DNA of 64,000 nucleotides, taken from positions 62,001 to 126,000 of the forward strand of contig CALSRC010000001.1 of NCBI GenBank assembly GCA_943788645.1. The letters run 5' to 3'. Below are positions 46,398 to 54,796 of this stretch, one piece after another (position 1 is the stretch's first letter; every line of letters begins with the position of its first letter). Position numbers and translations under genes: made by a program. Source of the stretch: UA16 sp002292325. GTDB lineage: Bacteria; Bacteroidota; Bacteroidia; Flavobacteriales_D; Sanyastnellaceae. The notes under the pieces are model-generated. The model did no database searches. It had not been told where the DNA came from and saw only the letters and a program-made list of their open reading frames with translations.

Positions 46398-49394
46398 TCA
46401 ATCCTCGGGACCAAGGTGCGGAACCGTGACCAAACGATAACTCGGACTGGCCGTTGGTGTACCTGAAGTTGCTGGTTCTGGATTGAAACAGCCCCAACGG
46501 TTGGTATATCCCGTGATGAAATAGTCTCCTGAAGGCAACGTGATCAACGATCCGGAAGAATCCGTCAACGCCGTTGCTTCTGATCCAAATGCATGCACTG
46601 AGATGGTGCCGTCCGATGCTTCTGCAAATACCGCGTCCGCGAAATAGTGTACCGTCAACGGAACGTCATATCCCCCATCAAATGTCATGTTCATTCCCCC
46701 TGTGGAGCTCGTAGGTTCATTTCCACCGTTTGGTGCATACGACGTGACAAACGGATACGTTCCTTCGACCACCAAGAAATCAAACGTCGCATTATCGCTT
46801 CCATTCGTTCCCGACAGACCGATCCGTGAAGAGTCTTGACCCGCGCCACTGAAATCAATGGTGAGCTCACTGTCAATCAACGATTCAGAAGCATACGTAC
46901 CTGTGAGCGATTGCGTGATGCTGTAGGTCCATGAACCCGTGCCCGAGTGCAATGTATCCAAATCCAGTGCGATAGCGTCTACTTGGTCAAAGCACCCCAT
47001 GATCGTATCCGTGACCGTTATTGCTGGAGTGCTGAACGTGCATGCTACAGAAGGGTCCGCTGTGTAATTATCCGCACTGGTGTTCGTACACAGGTCATTG
47101 CCTGCGTCATCGCAAACACCGTCCGAGTCTGCATCCGTCGTGCACGTTCCACCGCAAACGCCAATCGCATCGTCCTGGTTGCCAGAGCAATCGCAATCTC
47201 CTGCAGGTACGCCAGAGCCGCCGCAAACGCCGCAAACGTCATTGTATTGACACGCGGCGTTCGTGACGCTGTTCGCATCGTAGTTGCAGGCCGTGTTATC
47301 GTCGCACAGGTCTGTGCTGTTGCTCACGAAACCCGAAGGCTGCGTGCAGGAGGACTGGCTGTCGCTCGAGTCCCCAAGCCCGTCGCCGTCAGCGTCGGCG
47401 TACCACGTCGTCGCGAACGCACACGCAGCGTTTGTAGTGCTGCCGTCGTAGTTGCAAGCCGTGTTGTCGTCGCACAGGTCCGTGCTGTTGCTCACGTAAC
47501 CCGAAGGCTGCGTGCAGGAGGACTGGCTGTCGCTCGAGTTCCCAAGCCCGTCGCCGTCAGCGTCGGCGTACCACGTCGTCGCGAACGCACACGCAGCGTT
47601 TGTAGTGCTGCCGTCATAGTTGCAAGCCGTGTTGTCGTCGCACAGGTCTGTGCTGTTGCTCACGTAACCCGAAGGCTGCGTGCAGGAGGACTGGCTGTCG
47701 CTCGAGTCCCCAAGCCCGTCGCCGTCAGCGTCGGCGTACCACGTCGTCGCGAACGCACACGCAGCGTTTGTACTGCTGCCGTCGTAGTTGCAAGCCGTGT
47801 TGTCGTCGCAAAGGTCTGTGCTGTCTGAAACGTAACCCGAAGGCTGCGTGCAGGAGGACTGGCTGTCGCTCGAGTCCCCAAGCCCGTCGCCGTCAGCGTC
47901 GGCGTACCACGTCGTCGCGAACGCACACGCAGCGTTTGTAGTGCTGCCGTCGTAGTTGCAGGCTGTTTGGTCCGTGCACAAATCGTTGCCTGCGTCATCG
48001 CAAACACCGTCCGAGTCTGAGTCCGTCGTGCACGTGCCGCCGCAGACGCCAATCGCATCGTTCTGGTTGCCGTTGCAGTCACAGTCGCCGGCGGGGATGC
48101 CACTGCCACCGCAAACGCCACAAGCGTCATTGTATTGACACGCGGCGTTCGTGACGCTGTTCGCATCGTAGTTGCACGCCGTGTTGTCGTCGCACAGGTC
48201 TGTGCTGTTGCTCACGTAACCCGAAGGAGCACTGCAAGCAACTTGTGAAGTCGACGAATCACCGTAGCCATCGGAATCAGTGTCCGCGTACCACGTTGTT
48301 CCAAAAACACAGGCCACATTGCTCACACTTCCGTCATAATTGCAAGCGCTGATGTCCGTGCAGTTATCCACATCATCGCAAACGCCATCGTTATCCACAT
48401 CATCACAAGAGTAGCCTGAGCTAAAACTCAACACTGGCGTAGCTTCCACCACAGTGGTAAAAGCGAGATCATCGTCGGGATAGACATTGTCATCTACACC
48501 ACCGATATCGCTCGCAGATCCACCCAATGCGGTGTTTGGACTGGATGAGGAAGCAAAGACCATTCGCAGTATTGATTGAGCGGTTATTCCAGCTGGCATG
48601 TCGCCAATGCTCACGTAGAAGTCCAAGAAAATTGGATCATCAGAGGTGCAGTTCGTAAACCGCGCATACGATTTTTGGTCCCGCACACCCGGGCTGGAAA
48701 AAGACAAGGTGCTGTTTCCTGAAGTTCCGCCGTCAACGTCTTGCATTGTGACTCCTGCTCCGCCACCTCCTGAACCGTATAAGATTTCTATTTCGAAGCC
48801 AGGGTTGCCGGCTGTGGCGTTTGGATCTGGCGACGAACCTGTCGTGCCGAAAGATTGATCGGTGTCCAGCAAAATGCTATACCCGAAAGCCCCTGACGCA
48901 TCTTTCGCCATGCGGAGCCGAAATTGCAAATATTCGTTCCGATTGCTAGGATCAGCATCTGTGTCCACCAAACGGTAATACCCAGCGTGCTGACCCGTTT
49001 GGTTATTGTCCACTATTTCGGTTGCGCCACACGAGCCGCCGGTATCCAAATCATTGATGGGTTCGGGTCCAACATGGAATATCTGTACCCATCCAGATTC
49101 CTCAAATTGTTCCGATTCATCTGAAATGGTGGGGTACGTCGAAAACGTTGCCGCTGTTGAACTGATCCAACCATCTCCATTGGGATCCAGAACCCCTTCA
49201 CCTGTGGGTCCTGCTTGAGTCGCCGCGTCAAAGATCTCTCCTGGATCTCCCGAACTTGGAAGAAGAGTCAATTCCGCTTCGCCTGTTTTGGCTTCGGAGG
49301 GGGATGCGCCTGCTGCATTGGATGCCATTGGGCAAATCGCCATGAACACCAAAATTGGTGTCATTTTAAGCAGGTGCAACTGAAATGGTTTCAT
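46398..49394 (-). CDS. Secreted Cys-rich thrombospondin-type-3-like repeat protein, 998 aa
   Basis: Signal peptide (LLKMTPILVFMAICPMASNA), an N-terminal domain of about 300 residues with LDPNGDGWISST and a GGGGAG strand, then DNDGVCDDVDNC and many repeats of 56 residues with D-x-D-x-D-G-x-G-D loops, i.e. calcium-binding-type. The C-terminal 200 residues form a beta-rich domain whose close relative is left at 44384-44998. The stop lies 51 bp before the pepP start. It is likely a surface protein; no T9SS tail was recognised with certainty. Confidence 0.75.
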   Translation of the reverse strand: MKPFQLHLLKMTPILVFMAICPMASNAAGASPSEAKTGEAELTLLPSSGDPGEIFDAATQAGPTGEGVLDPNGDGWISSTAATFSTYPTISDESEQFEESGWVQIFHVGPEPINDLDTGGSCGATEIVDNNQTGQHAGYYRLVDTDADPSNRNEYLQFRLRMAKDASGAFGYSILLDTDQSFGTTGSSPDPNATAGNPGFEIEILYGSGGGGAGVTMQDVDGGTSGNSTLSFSSPGVRDQKSYARFTNCTSDDPIFLDFYVSIGDMPAGITAQSILRMVFASSSSPNTALGGSASDIGGVDDNVYPDDDLAFTTVVEATPVLSFSSGYSCDDVDNDGVCDDVDNCTDISACNYDGSVSNVACVFGTTWYADTDSDGYGDSSTSQVACSAPSGYVSNSTDLCDDNTACNYDANSVTNAACQYNDACGVCGGSGIPAGDCDCNGNQNDAIGVCGGTCTTDSDSDGVCDDAGNDLCTDQTACNYDGSTTNAACAFATTWYADADGDGLGDSSDSQSSCTQPSGYVSDSTDLCDDNTACNYDGSSTNAACAFATTWYADADGDGLGDSSDSQSSCTQPSGYVSNSTDLCDDNTACNYDGSTTNAACAFATTWYADADGDGLGNSSDSQSSCTQPSGYVSNSTDLCDDNTACNYDGSTTNAACAFATTWYADADGDGLGDSSDSQSSCTQPSGFVSNSTDLCDDNTACNYDANSVTNAACQYNDVCGVCGGSGVPAGDCDCSGNQDDAIGVCGGTCTTDADSDGVCDDAGNDLCTNTSADNYTADPSVACTFSTPAITVTDTIMGCFDQVDAIALDLDTLHSGTGSWTYSITQSLTGTYASESLIDSELTIDFSGAGQDSSRIGLSGTNGSDNATFDFLVVEGTYPFVTSYAPNGGNEPTSSTGGMNMTFDGGYDVPLTVHYFADAVFAEASDGTISVHAFGSEATALTDSSGSLITLPSGDYFITGYTNRWGCFNPEPATSGTPTASPSYRLVTVPHLGPED
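47281..47960 (-). repeat. 168-bp tandem repeats in the 998-aa protein gene (4 near-identical copies)
   Basis: The marker GACTGGCTGTCGCTCGAG recurs at about 47353, 47521, 47689 and 47857, exactly 168 bases apart. Each unit encodes 56 residues, from TDLCDDNTACNYDG to CTQPSGYVSNS. Copies differ by single bases, so the array has been expanded or homogenised recently. A fifth and a sixth, more diverged unit lie outside the block. Confidence 0.88.
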
Positions 49395-49469
49395 CAGGCG
49401 ACAATATTAGTTAACGAAAATAAATTATTGCTCACGAAAATACAAAAAAAACATATAAAACACATATTT

Positions 49470-50003
49470 CTATCTACAAAGAAACGTACGCTCAAAGCCC
49501 GGCGTCCACTGAATGTTGGTAACGCCCGTTGCCGCTGTTGCTTGCTTTTTGTCCAATTTTGCTCCTTCCCAAATGGCCAACTCCTCGTTGGTCTCCGTGG
49601 TGAACAAAACCTCACGATCCGCTGGATTGTGCGCATCGGGGAATAAAACCAACACTGTATTTTCCTGGTCAACGCCACTATTTCCAGATACCGCAAAGTG
49701 AGCGATATCCCCTGTATAGTTGTAGCCATTTGCAGCTGAAACCAATTGCATGCTCGTTGCATGGCCTCCATCAGAGTCCATGTCTTCACCCCACGCGATA
49801 TACCCATCTGGGGTCCGTGCCATCGAAGAATGATAAGTGGTAATCATGATGTCATCCTTTGCATCAAAAACACCACTCGGTAAGATGCTCGGGCATTGTG
49901 CCGTGATATTCGAAGAAACCAAGAGGGCCAAAAACACAATTGGTACAGACTTCGAAACTTCTTGCAAGAACAGCTCAAACTGGATGAACACGTGTCTAGT
50001 CAA
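49470..50003 (-). CDS. Chimeric gene: 5' part of a secreted protein fused to an internal pepP fragment
   Basis: The first about 108 residues contain a signal peptide (VPIVFLALLVSSNITAQ) and a beta-rich stretch (MITTYHSSMARTPDGYIAWG, EDMDSDGGHA) of an unrecognised secreted protein. From residue 109 the frame passes into VDQENTVLVLFPDAHNPADR and the rest of the 196-bp pepP copy, ending four codons beyond its left edge. The frame is kept across the join. The start is uncertain (TTG 50003 or GTG 49991). It is probably debris of a rearrangement and not a working protein. Confidence 0.75.
   Translation of the reverse strand: MTRHVFIQFELFLQEVSKSVPIVFLALLVSSNITAQCPSILPSGVFDAKDDIMITTYHSSMARTPDGYIAWGEDMDSDGGHATSMQLVSAANGYNYTGDIAHFAVSGNSGVDQENTVLVLFPDAHNPADREVLFTTETNEELAIWEGAKLDKKQATAATGVTNIQWTPGFERTFLCR
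49481..49676 (-). repeat. 196-bp direct repeat, copy 2 (pepP fragment)
   Basis: Second copy of the pepP segment 45983-46178 (same orientation, about 97% identical). In this copy it forms the 3' half of the chimeric gene 49470-50003. Base 49677 is the first position where the two surroundings differ. Confidence 0.9.
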
Positions 50004-50075
50004 TCTGTATTTGTGGGGGATTCTGAGATCTTGACCTCATATCAGATTCCAATCATTTAATCTTAATTTTAACCC

Positions 50076-50504
50076 ATGGATAAATCAAACCGAGGTCCCC
50101 GACCCGTAGGCAATTACCCCCACACCAAATCTGTCGGTAATCTTTTGTTTTTAAGTGGTGTCGGGCCGCGCATTGCTGGAAGTGACGAAAACGATAGCGG
50201 AATTCCTGGATTGGAATTGGATCACAATGGAAACTTCAAATCCTTTGATTTCGCCGCACAGGTTCACAGCGTTTTTGCGAATGTGAAGGCCATTCTTGAG
50301 GCAAACGAAAGCAACTGGGAGAGTTTGGTAGATGTTACTGTTTTCTTGGTAGATATGAGGCGGGATTTTGGAACGTTCAATCGCATATACGCTGCGTATT
50401 TTCCTGACCCCTCTAGTCAGCCTTGCCGCACAACCGTCGAAATCAATCGGCTCCCAACGCCCATTGCCATCGAACTCAAATGCATAGCAACCCTCAGCGT
50501 TTGA
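50076..50504 (+). CDS. RidA/YjgF family protein, 2-aminomuconate-deaminase-like
   Basis: A 142-residue RidA-fold protein: VGNYPHTKSVGNLLFLSG near the start, SVFANVKAILEANESNWESLVDVTVFLVD in the middle (key Arg/Asp pattern of the trimer) and the signature PCRTTVEINRLPTPIAIELKC at the end. RidA proteins hydrolyse reactive enamines/imines; one branch deaminates 2-aminomuconate in the kynurenine route. A tryptophan 2,3-dioxygenase gene lies about 870 bp downstream, which supports that branch. Its 3' end overlaps the next gene. Confidence 0.82.
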   Translation: MDKSNRGPRPVGNYPHTKSVGNLLFLSGVGPRIAGSDENDSGIPGLELDHNGNFKSFDFAAQVHSVFANVKAILEANESNWESLVDVTVFLVDMRRDFGTFNRIYAAYFPDPSSQPCRTTVEINRLPTPIAIELKCIATLSV

Positions 50505-51349
50505 ATCTACTTCCGGGAATCGCGCTGATCATTTCTAGCACGCTTATGTTAGGCGTACGGGCGCAAGAGCTGCCGCTGGTTGACGCTGATACCATATCAC
50601 CTCACCCTTTTCCGGCTGTCACGGATAACCATTCCGTCTACCAGCCGGGTGAATCGCTGAGCTATACTTTTCAATTCGGTTTAATTCATGCGGCTCAAGC
50701 AGATATTTCGGTCACAGAAGTTTCGCCAAGCCAGCACGGTCCGTCTTGGGAAATTTTAGTTGAAGGTCGGACGACCGGCGCGTTCAAGTGGATCTTTAAG
50801 GTCGAAGACGTCTACCGCTCAACCATCGATGCGGCCAGCGGACTGCCGCTCCATTTCCATCGCGATATTCACGAAGGAGGGTATGAATTAAGGCAAGACT
50901 ACGCCTTCGACTGGACACGCAATACCGTTCATTCCCATCGAAAAAAAGGCGATCAGGATTCTGTCATTGCCACGTACTTGCTTCCCCAAACGAGTCACGA
51001 TATGGTCAGCGCACTGTATGCCCTTCGAAATGTGAAATGGGACCAAATTCAACAAGGCGACACCACCGGAATTCCACTGTTCATGGACGAGGAATGGTTT
51101 GAATTGAAACTTGTTCACCAAGGAATCAAACCCATCAAAATGGATGGAAAAAAGTACGAATGCATTGTGATTCAACCCGTGATTCAAACGGGCCGAATCT
51201 GGAAAAAGTCCAATGATCTGGTCGTTTACGTCACCAATGATTCATCACACATTCCCCTCTATGCGGAAACGCGTATTTTATTTGGGAAAATCCGAATGGA
51301 ACTGACGCACGCTGAGGGGTTGAGAATTCCTAACTCCTTCGGTCATTAG
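50480..51349 (+). CDS. DUF3108-family secreted protein
   Basis: A 289-residue protein from ATG 50480 with a signal peptide (LLPGIALIISSTLMLGVRAQ). The mature domain begins YQPGESLSYTFQFGLIHAAQ and ends ETRILFGKIRMELTHAEG. This is the pattern of DUF3108 envelope proteins with an 8-10-stranded open beta fold. Function unknown. It overlaps the RidA gene by 25 nt and is 27 nt before the dioxygenase, so all three form one transcript. Confidence 0.8.
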   Translation: MHSNPQRLNLLPGIALIISSTLMLGVRAQELPLVDADTISPHPFPAVTDNHSVYQPGESLSYTFQFGLIHAAQADISVTEVSPSQHGPSWEILVEGRTTGAFKWIFKVEDVYRSTIDAASGLPLHFHRDIHEGGYELRQDYAFDWTRNTVHSHRKKGDQDSVIATYLLPQTSHDMVSALYALRNVKWDQIQQGDTTGIPLFMDEEWFELKLVHQGIKPIKMDGKKYECIVIQPVIQTGRIWKKSNDLVVYVTNDSSHIPLYAETRILFGKIRMELTHAEGLRIPNSFGH

Positions 51350-51376
51350 TGCCTTGATTTTTCCGAATTTGCCCCC

Positions 51377-52360
51377 ATGTCCGACCATCCCCACCCACCA
51401 TCCTTCGACGAAAACATTCTGAAGAAGGTAGAGGCTCTCCAGGAAAAGTATGCGGCCATGGGCCAAGACCTCAACGCCTACTTGGACGGTTTGTTACACG
51501 CAGATTACCTCACGTATTGGGACTACATCAACCTCGATACGTTGCTCAGTTTGCAGCATCCCATCACGCCTTTTCCAGACGAATCGATCTTCATTATTTA
51601 CCACCAAATCACCGAGCTCTACTTCAAATTGGCGCTGCATGAATTGAGCCAGTTGAACACTTCAGCATCGAAAGACCCCGATCTAATTTTGAAGCGAGTG
51701 AGCCGCGTAAACCGCTACTTCGAAGCGCTGACTCACAGTTTCGAAATCATGGTGGACGGCATGGACCAGGACCAATTCTTGAAATTCCGCATGTCGCTGT
51801 TACCTGCCAGCGGTTTTCAGAGTGCGCAGTACCGAATGATCGAAATCCGGAGCACGTCATTTGACCGCTTGCTGCGAGAGGAGGTGCGAGAAAAGTACGA
51901 AGACCATGCTCCTGGAGACCTTGAAGAATTGTACAGTCATATCTATTGGAAGGCTGGGGCAGTAGAATTGGCTACTGGAAAAAAAACACTGACGCTGCGT
52001 CAATTTGAAGTGAAATACGACCGGACCTTGCTGGAATTGGCCGAAAACACCTTTGAGGTAAACCTCCGCTCCTTGTGGAATGGATTACCGGTTGCAGCGC
52101 AGACAGACGATTTACGTCAAGCGCTGCGTTGGTTAGATACCAACGTGAACATCAATTGGCCCCTCAGTCACTACAAAAGCGCCGTGCGTTATCTGCAACG
52201 AGATCCGGAAGACATTGCTGCTACGGGTGGAACGAACTGGCAGAAATACCTGCCCCCTCGCTTTCAACGTCGCATTTTCTATCCAGAGCTATGGAGCGAA
52301 CAAGAGTTGGCAAATTGGGGGAAAGGGTGGGTCGAAAAAGAAGTCTTTGGGGCGAAATGA
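51377..52360 (+). CDS. kynA: Tryptophan 2,3-dioxygenase
   Basis: A 327-residue heme dioxygenase. DYINLDTLLSLQHPIT, then FIIYHQITELYFKLALHEL (the substrate-contact helix), FEALTHSFEIMVDGMDQDQF and the FRMSLLPASGFQSAQYR motif with RxxxxxxSGFQS are diagnostic. It opens the tryptophan ring to N-formylkynurenine, the first step of the kynurenine pathway. The C-terminal GGTNWQKYLPPRFQRR binds the substrate carboxylate. The stop overlaps the next start (ATGA). Confidence 0.93.
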   Translation: MSDHPHPPSFDENILKKVEALQEKYAAMGQDLNAYLDGLLHADYLTYWDYINLDTLLSLQHPITPFPDESIFIIYHQITELYFKLALHELSQLNTSASKDPDLILKRVSRVNRYFEALTHSFEIMVDGMDQDQFLKFRMSLLPASGFQSAQYRMIEIRSTSFDRLLREEVREKYEDHAPGDLEELYSHIYWKAGAVELATGKKTLTLRQFEVKYDRTLLELAENTFEVNLRSLWNGLPVAAQTDDLRQALRWLDTNVNINWPLSHYKSAVRYLQRDPEDIAATGGTNWQKYLPPRFQRRIFYPELWSEQELANWGKGWVEKEVFGAK

Positions 52361-53592
52361 AGTGCCTTGGAGTCACCGGAAGCCTTGCCGTGCTTTTGCT
52401 TCTCGCTTCCTGCGGTACGAGCAGTCCCGATGGAACCGCATCTTCGGCAGCGAATGCCGTTCCAGAAATCCCCGCGGCTCCACAAGAACGGTTTGGCGCA
52501 ATTTGGGAAGGGCTAACTGTTGATTCTGGTCTGGTCCAAAGCGGCCAATCCCTATCCCATCTCCTCGGACCCGCTGGAATTTCCGCGGCGGTCATTCAAG
52601 AAATTGCCTCAAAAAGCCGAGAGAAATACGACGTGCGAGAGATGCGGGCGGGGCGGCCCTGGTGGATCGCGTTTGATACCGACACTTTGCAACCTGCCAC
52701 GTATTTTGTGTACGAGCGCAGTTCCACGGGATATGTACGTTTCTCCTTGCGAGAGCCGTACAATGTAGTCTTGGAGTCCTATCCAACCGACACCCTCATC
52801 GAACGCGCCACAGGCATCATCGAATCCTCGTTGTCACTCGACCTCGAACGCTCAGGTGCGCCGACAAGCCTCGCACTTTCCATGGCCGGAGTGTATGCGT
52901 GGACGGTTGATTTCTCCCGTCTCCAAAAAGGAGATGCCTTCGACGTCCTGTACGAGCGGATCTACGTCAATGGAGAGCCCGTCGGAATGCCTCGGGTCAT
53001 CGTCTGCCACTTCGAACATCGAGGACGGGACTTACCTGCTTACCGATTTAACCAAGGCGATGGAGCCGACTACTTCGACCTTGCAGGACAAAGTTTGCGC
53101 AAGGCCTTCCTCAAAGCGCCTGTGGAATTCAGCCGAATCAGCAGCCGCTACAACCTCAAGCGCTTTCACCCCATCCTCAACCGCACCAAGGCCCACTATG
53201 GAACAGATTACGCCGCTCCTACCGGTACACCTATCCTATCCGTTGGAGACGGGGTGGTGATCAAATCAAGCTACACCAAGGGCAACGGCAAATACGTCAA
53301 AATCAGGCACAACGCCACCTATGAAACCCAGTACTTGCACATGTCCAAACGCGCCGTTTCCGTCGGTGAATCCGTACGTCAAGGCCAAGTCATTGGGTAT
53401 GTTGGCCAAACCGGCTTGGCCACGGGACCGCACGTTTGCTTCAGGTTTTGGAAAAACGGAAAACAAGTGGACCACCTCCAAGAGGATTTCCCCCCGTCCA
53501 ACCCAATAGCGCAGGAACAACAGGATGCTTTTCTGACTACCGTCACAGAGTGGAAAGAAAAAATCGACGATACCACCTTCGGCGTTCGCTGA
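52357..53592 (+). CDS. M23 (LytM) peptidase-domain lipoprotein with variant active site
   Basis: A 411-residue lipoprotein: MKCLGVTGSLAVLLLLASCG (Cys19), a LysM-like/M23-associated N-terminal region, and a C-terminal M23 domain with KAHYGTDYAAPTGTPI (His, Asp zinc ligands) and GLATGPHVCFRFW. In typical M23 enzymes the last motif is HxH; here it is HxC, so the second His is Cys. The length of the domain is normal. It cuts peptidoglycan cross-bridges, or activates other hydrolases if inactive. Start ATG 52357 overlaps the kynA stop. A bidirectional hairpin follows. Confidence 0.87.
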   Translation: MKCLGVTGSLAVLLLLASCGTSSPDGTASSAANAVPEIPAAPQERFGAIWEGLTVDSGLVQSGQSLSHLLGPAGISAAVIQEIASKSREKYDVREMRAGRPWWIAFDTDTLQPATYFVYERSSTGYVRFSLREPYNVVLESYPTDTLIERATGIIESSLSLDLERSGAPTSLALSMAGVYAWTVDFSRLQKGDAFDVLYERIYVNGEPVGMPRVIVCHFEHRGRDLPAYRFNQGDGADYFDLAGQSLRKAFLKAPVEFSRISSRYNLKRFHPILNRTKAHYGTDYAAPTGTPILSVGDGVVIKSSYTKGNGKYVKIRHNATYETQYLHMSKRAVSVGESVRQGQVIGYVGQTGLATGPHVCFRFWKNGKQVDHLQEDFPPSNPIAQEQQDAFLTTVTEWKEKIDDTTFGVR

Positions 53593-53657
53593 GTGAACCA
53601 CGCCGTCAAATCCTGATTTAGCCACGTGCATCGGCTTTCAAAAAAAAGGGCACAAAA

Positions 53658-53685
53658 AAGGGAGCTAGAAAGCTCCCTTCTTTTT
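53658..53685 (+). terminator. Bidirectional terminator between the M23 gene and the FISUMP remnant
   Basis: A nine-pair stem AAGGGAGCT / AGCTCCCTT with a 4-base loop AGAA, preceded by A-rich and followed by CTTTTT. It can act on transcripts from both sides. It strongly resembles the 44356 hairpin in its AAGGGAG half-stem. Confidence 0.8.
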
Positions 53686-53700
53686 GAATGCATTCCTCTT

Positions 53701-54059
53701 TTAGTCCTCAACACAGCGCACGCTGCATCCGGTAACAGACCAATAAGACCCATTTTCCAGTTGATCTGTTGAATTGCCGAGTTGACGGTAATTGGCGCTT
53801 GTTGGTTCAGCTTCGGTCTCTGTAGAGCTCCAATAGGCGCCCCAAAAATTGTAGCTGTAAAAGTTTCCATCGGGCCAAGCATGGCCGCCTCCAATTCCGT
53901 TGAAGCCAAATAGATCTTCACCATTGCCATTGGTTGCCCATCCTGATGTTGACTTCAGCGCAGCTCCCATGCACTGGGATACGTGCAGCCTTCTTCTTTG
54001 CTGCAGCCTGAAAGCGCCACGAAAATGGCCACAAATAGAAAGGGAATTAGTCTGTTCAT
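53701..54059 (-). pseudogene. FISUMP-domain lipoprotein with an internal deletion and frameshift
   Basis: The 5' end is intact: MNRLIPFLFVAIFVALSGCS, a lipoprotein signal with Cys19, then KEEGCTYPSAW and a stop in this frame. In the next frame the C-terminal part of a FISUMP domain follows: LKSTSGWATNGNGEDLFGFN, AYWSSTETE, ENGSYWSVTGCSVRCVED. The normal 100-150 residues between signal and this part are missing. So it is a deleted, out-of-frame remnant, related to the end of the giant protein at 32852. Confidence 0.78.
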
Positions 54060-54336
54060 TCGACAAAAATATGTGCTGCAGTGGTTGGCTCAACTCACCC
54101 TAAATGAAGCGTCGCCGGGAATCCTCAATCTGATCATTGCGGCGCTTCATAGACGAATCAATCAAAAGACTTTCACTGAGAGCAAGATGATGAACGCGGC
54201 GGCGCTATTTATGTAAAAGCAACCAATTGACCCAAATAGGCGTTTTGAACTTGGTCTTCCTGGACCTGAGTGGCGCCGATCCTCTTCAATTGTGAAACCT
54301 GCAAGACCTCGCAAATGCTGGAAAGACGGCGCCACT
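54060..54336. other. Intergenic region, nothing recognised
   Basis: 277 bases between the FISUMP remnant and sufE. There is a short inverted pair GGCGCC, at about 54272 and 54330. No gene or RNA recognised. It could hold leader sequence for the remnant on the minus strand. Confidence 0.3.
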
Positions 54337-54778
54337 TTATTTCCCGCCTTTCATGTCTGCTTGGAAAGCAATTCCATACCGTTTCATCTGTTGAACCATG
54401 GACTGCAGGCCATTCGCCCGCGTCGGACTCAGGTGCGTGTCCAATCCGATTTTACCGATAAACCACAAATCCGCAGACGCAATGTCTGCAGGCGGTAGTC
54501 CATCCAATACACGTACCATCAACGCCACCAAACCTTTTGTAATGATGGCATCACTGTCTGCCCGAAACCACACTTCGCCGTTGGCGCCTTTTGAAGCGGT
54601 CAACCATACCCGGGACTGACACCCGCGAATCAATTGATCTTCTTGTTTTTTCCTCTTCCGGCAGTGCTTCCAGCTCCTTGCCGAGCTCGATGACGTGTTC
54701 ATACTTTTCCATCCAATCCTCGAAAAAGGCAAATTCCTCTACGATCTCATTTTGACGGTTCTGTAGTTCAGCATTCAT
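54337..54778 (-). CDS. sufE: SufE cysteine-desulfurase activator, interrupted by a +1 frameshift in an A6 run
   Basis: Two frames make one complete protein of about 146 residues. Frame 1 gives MNAELQNRQNEIVEEFAFFE to EEEK. Frame 2 (from about 54650) gives QLIRGCQSRVWLTASKG with the active Cys (GCQS) that takes sulfur from SufS, and the C-terminal half to the stop. The break is at GGAAAAAAC, where five A's restore the frame. SufE normally is needed for Fe-S assembly, so a sequencing error is likely. It is the last gene of the suf operon; its start is 19 bp after sufS. Confidence 0.85.
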
Positions 54779-54796
54779 AGATCATTTCTTTTGAAT

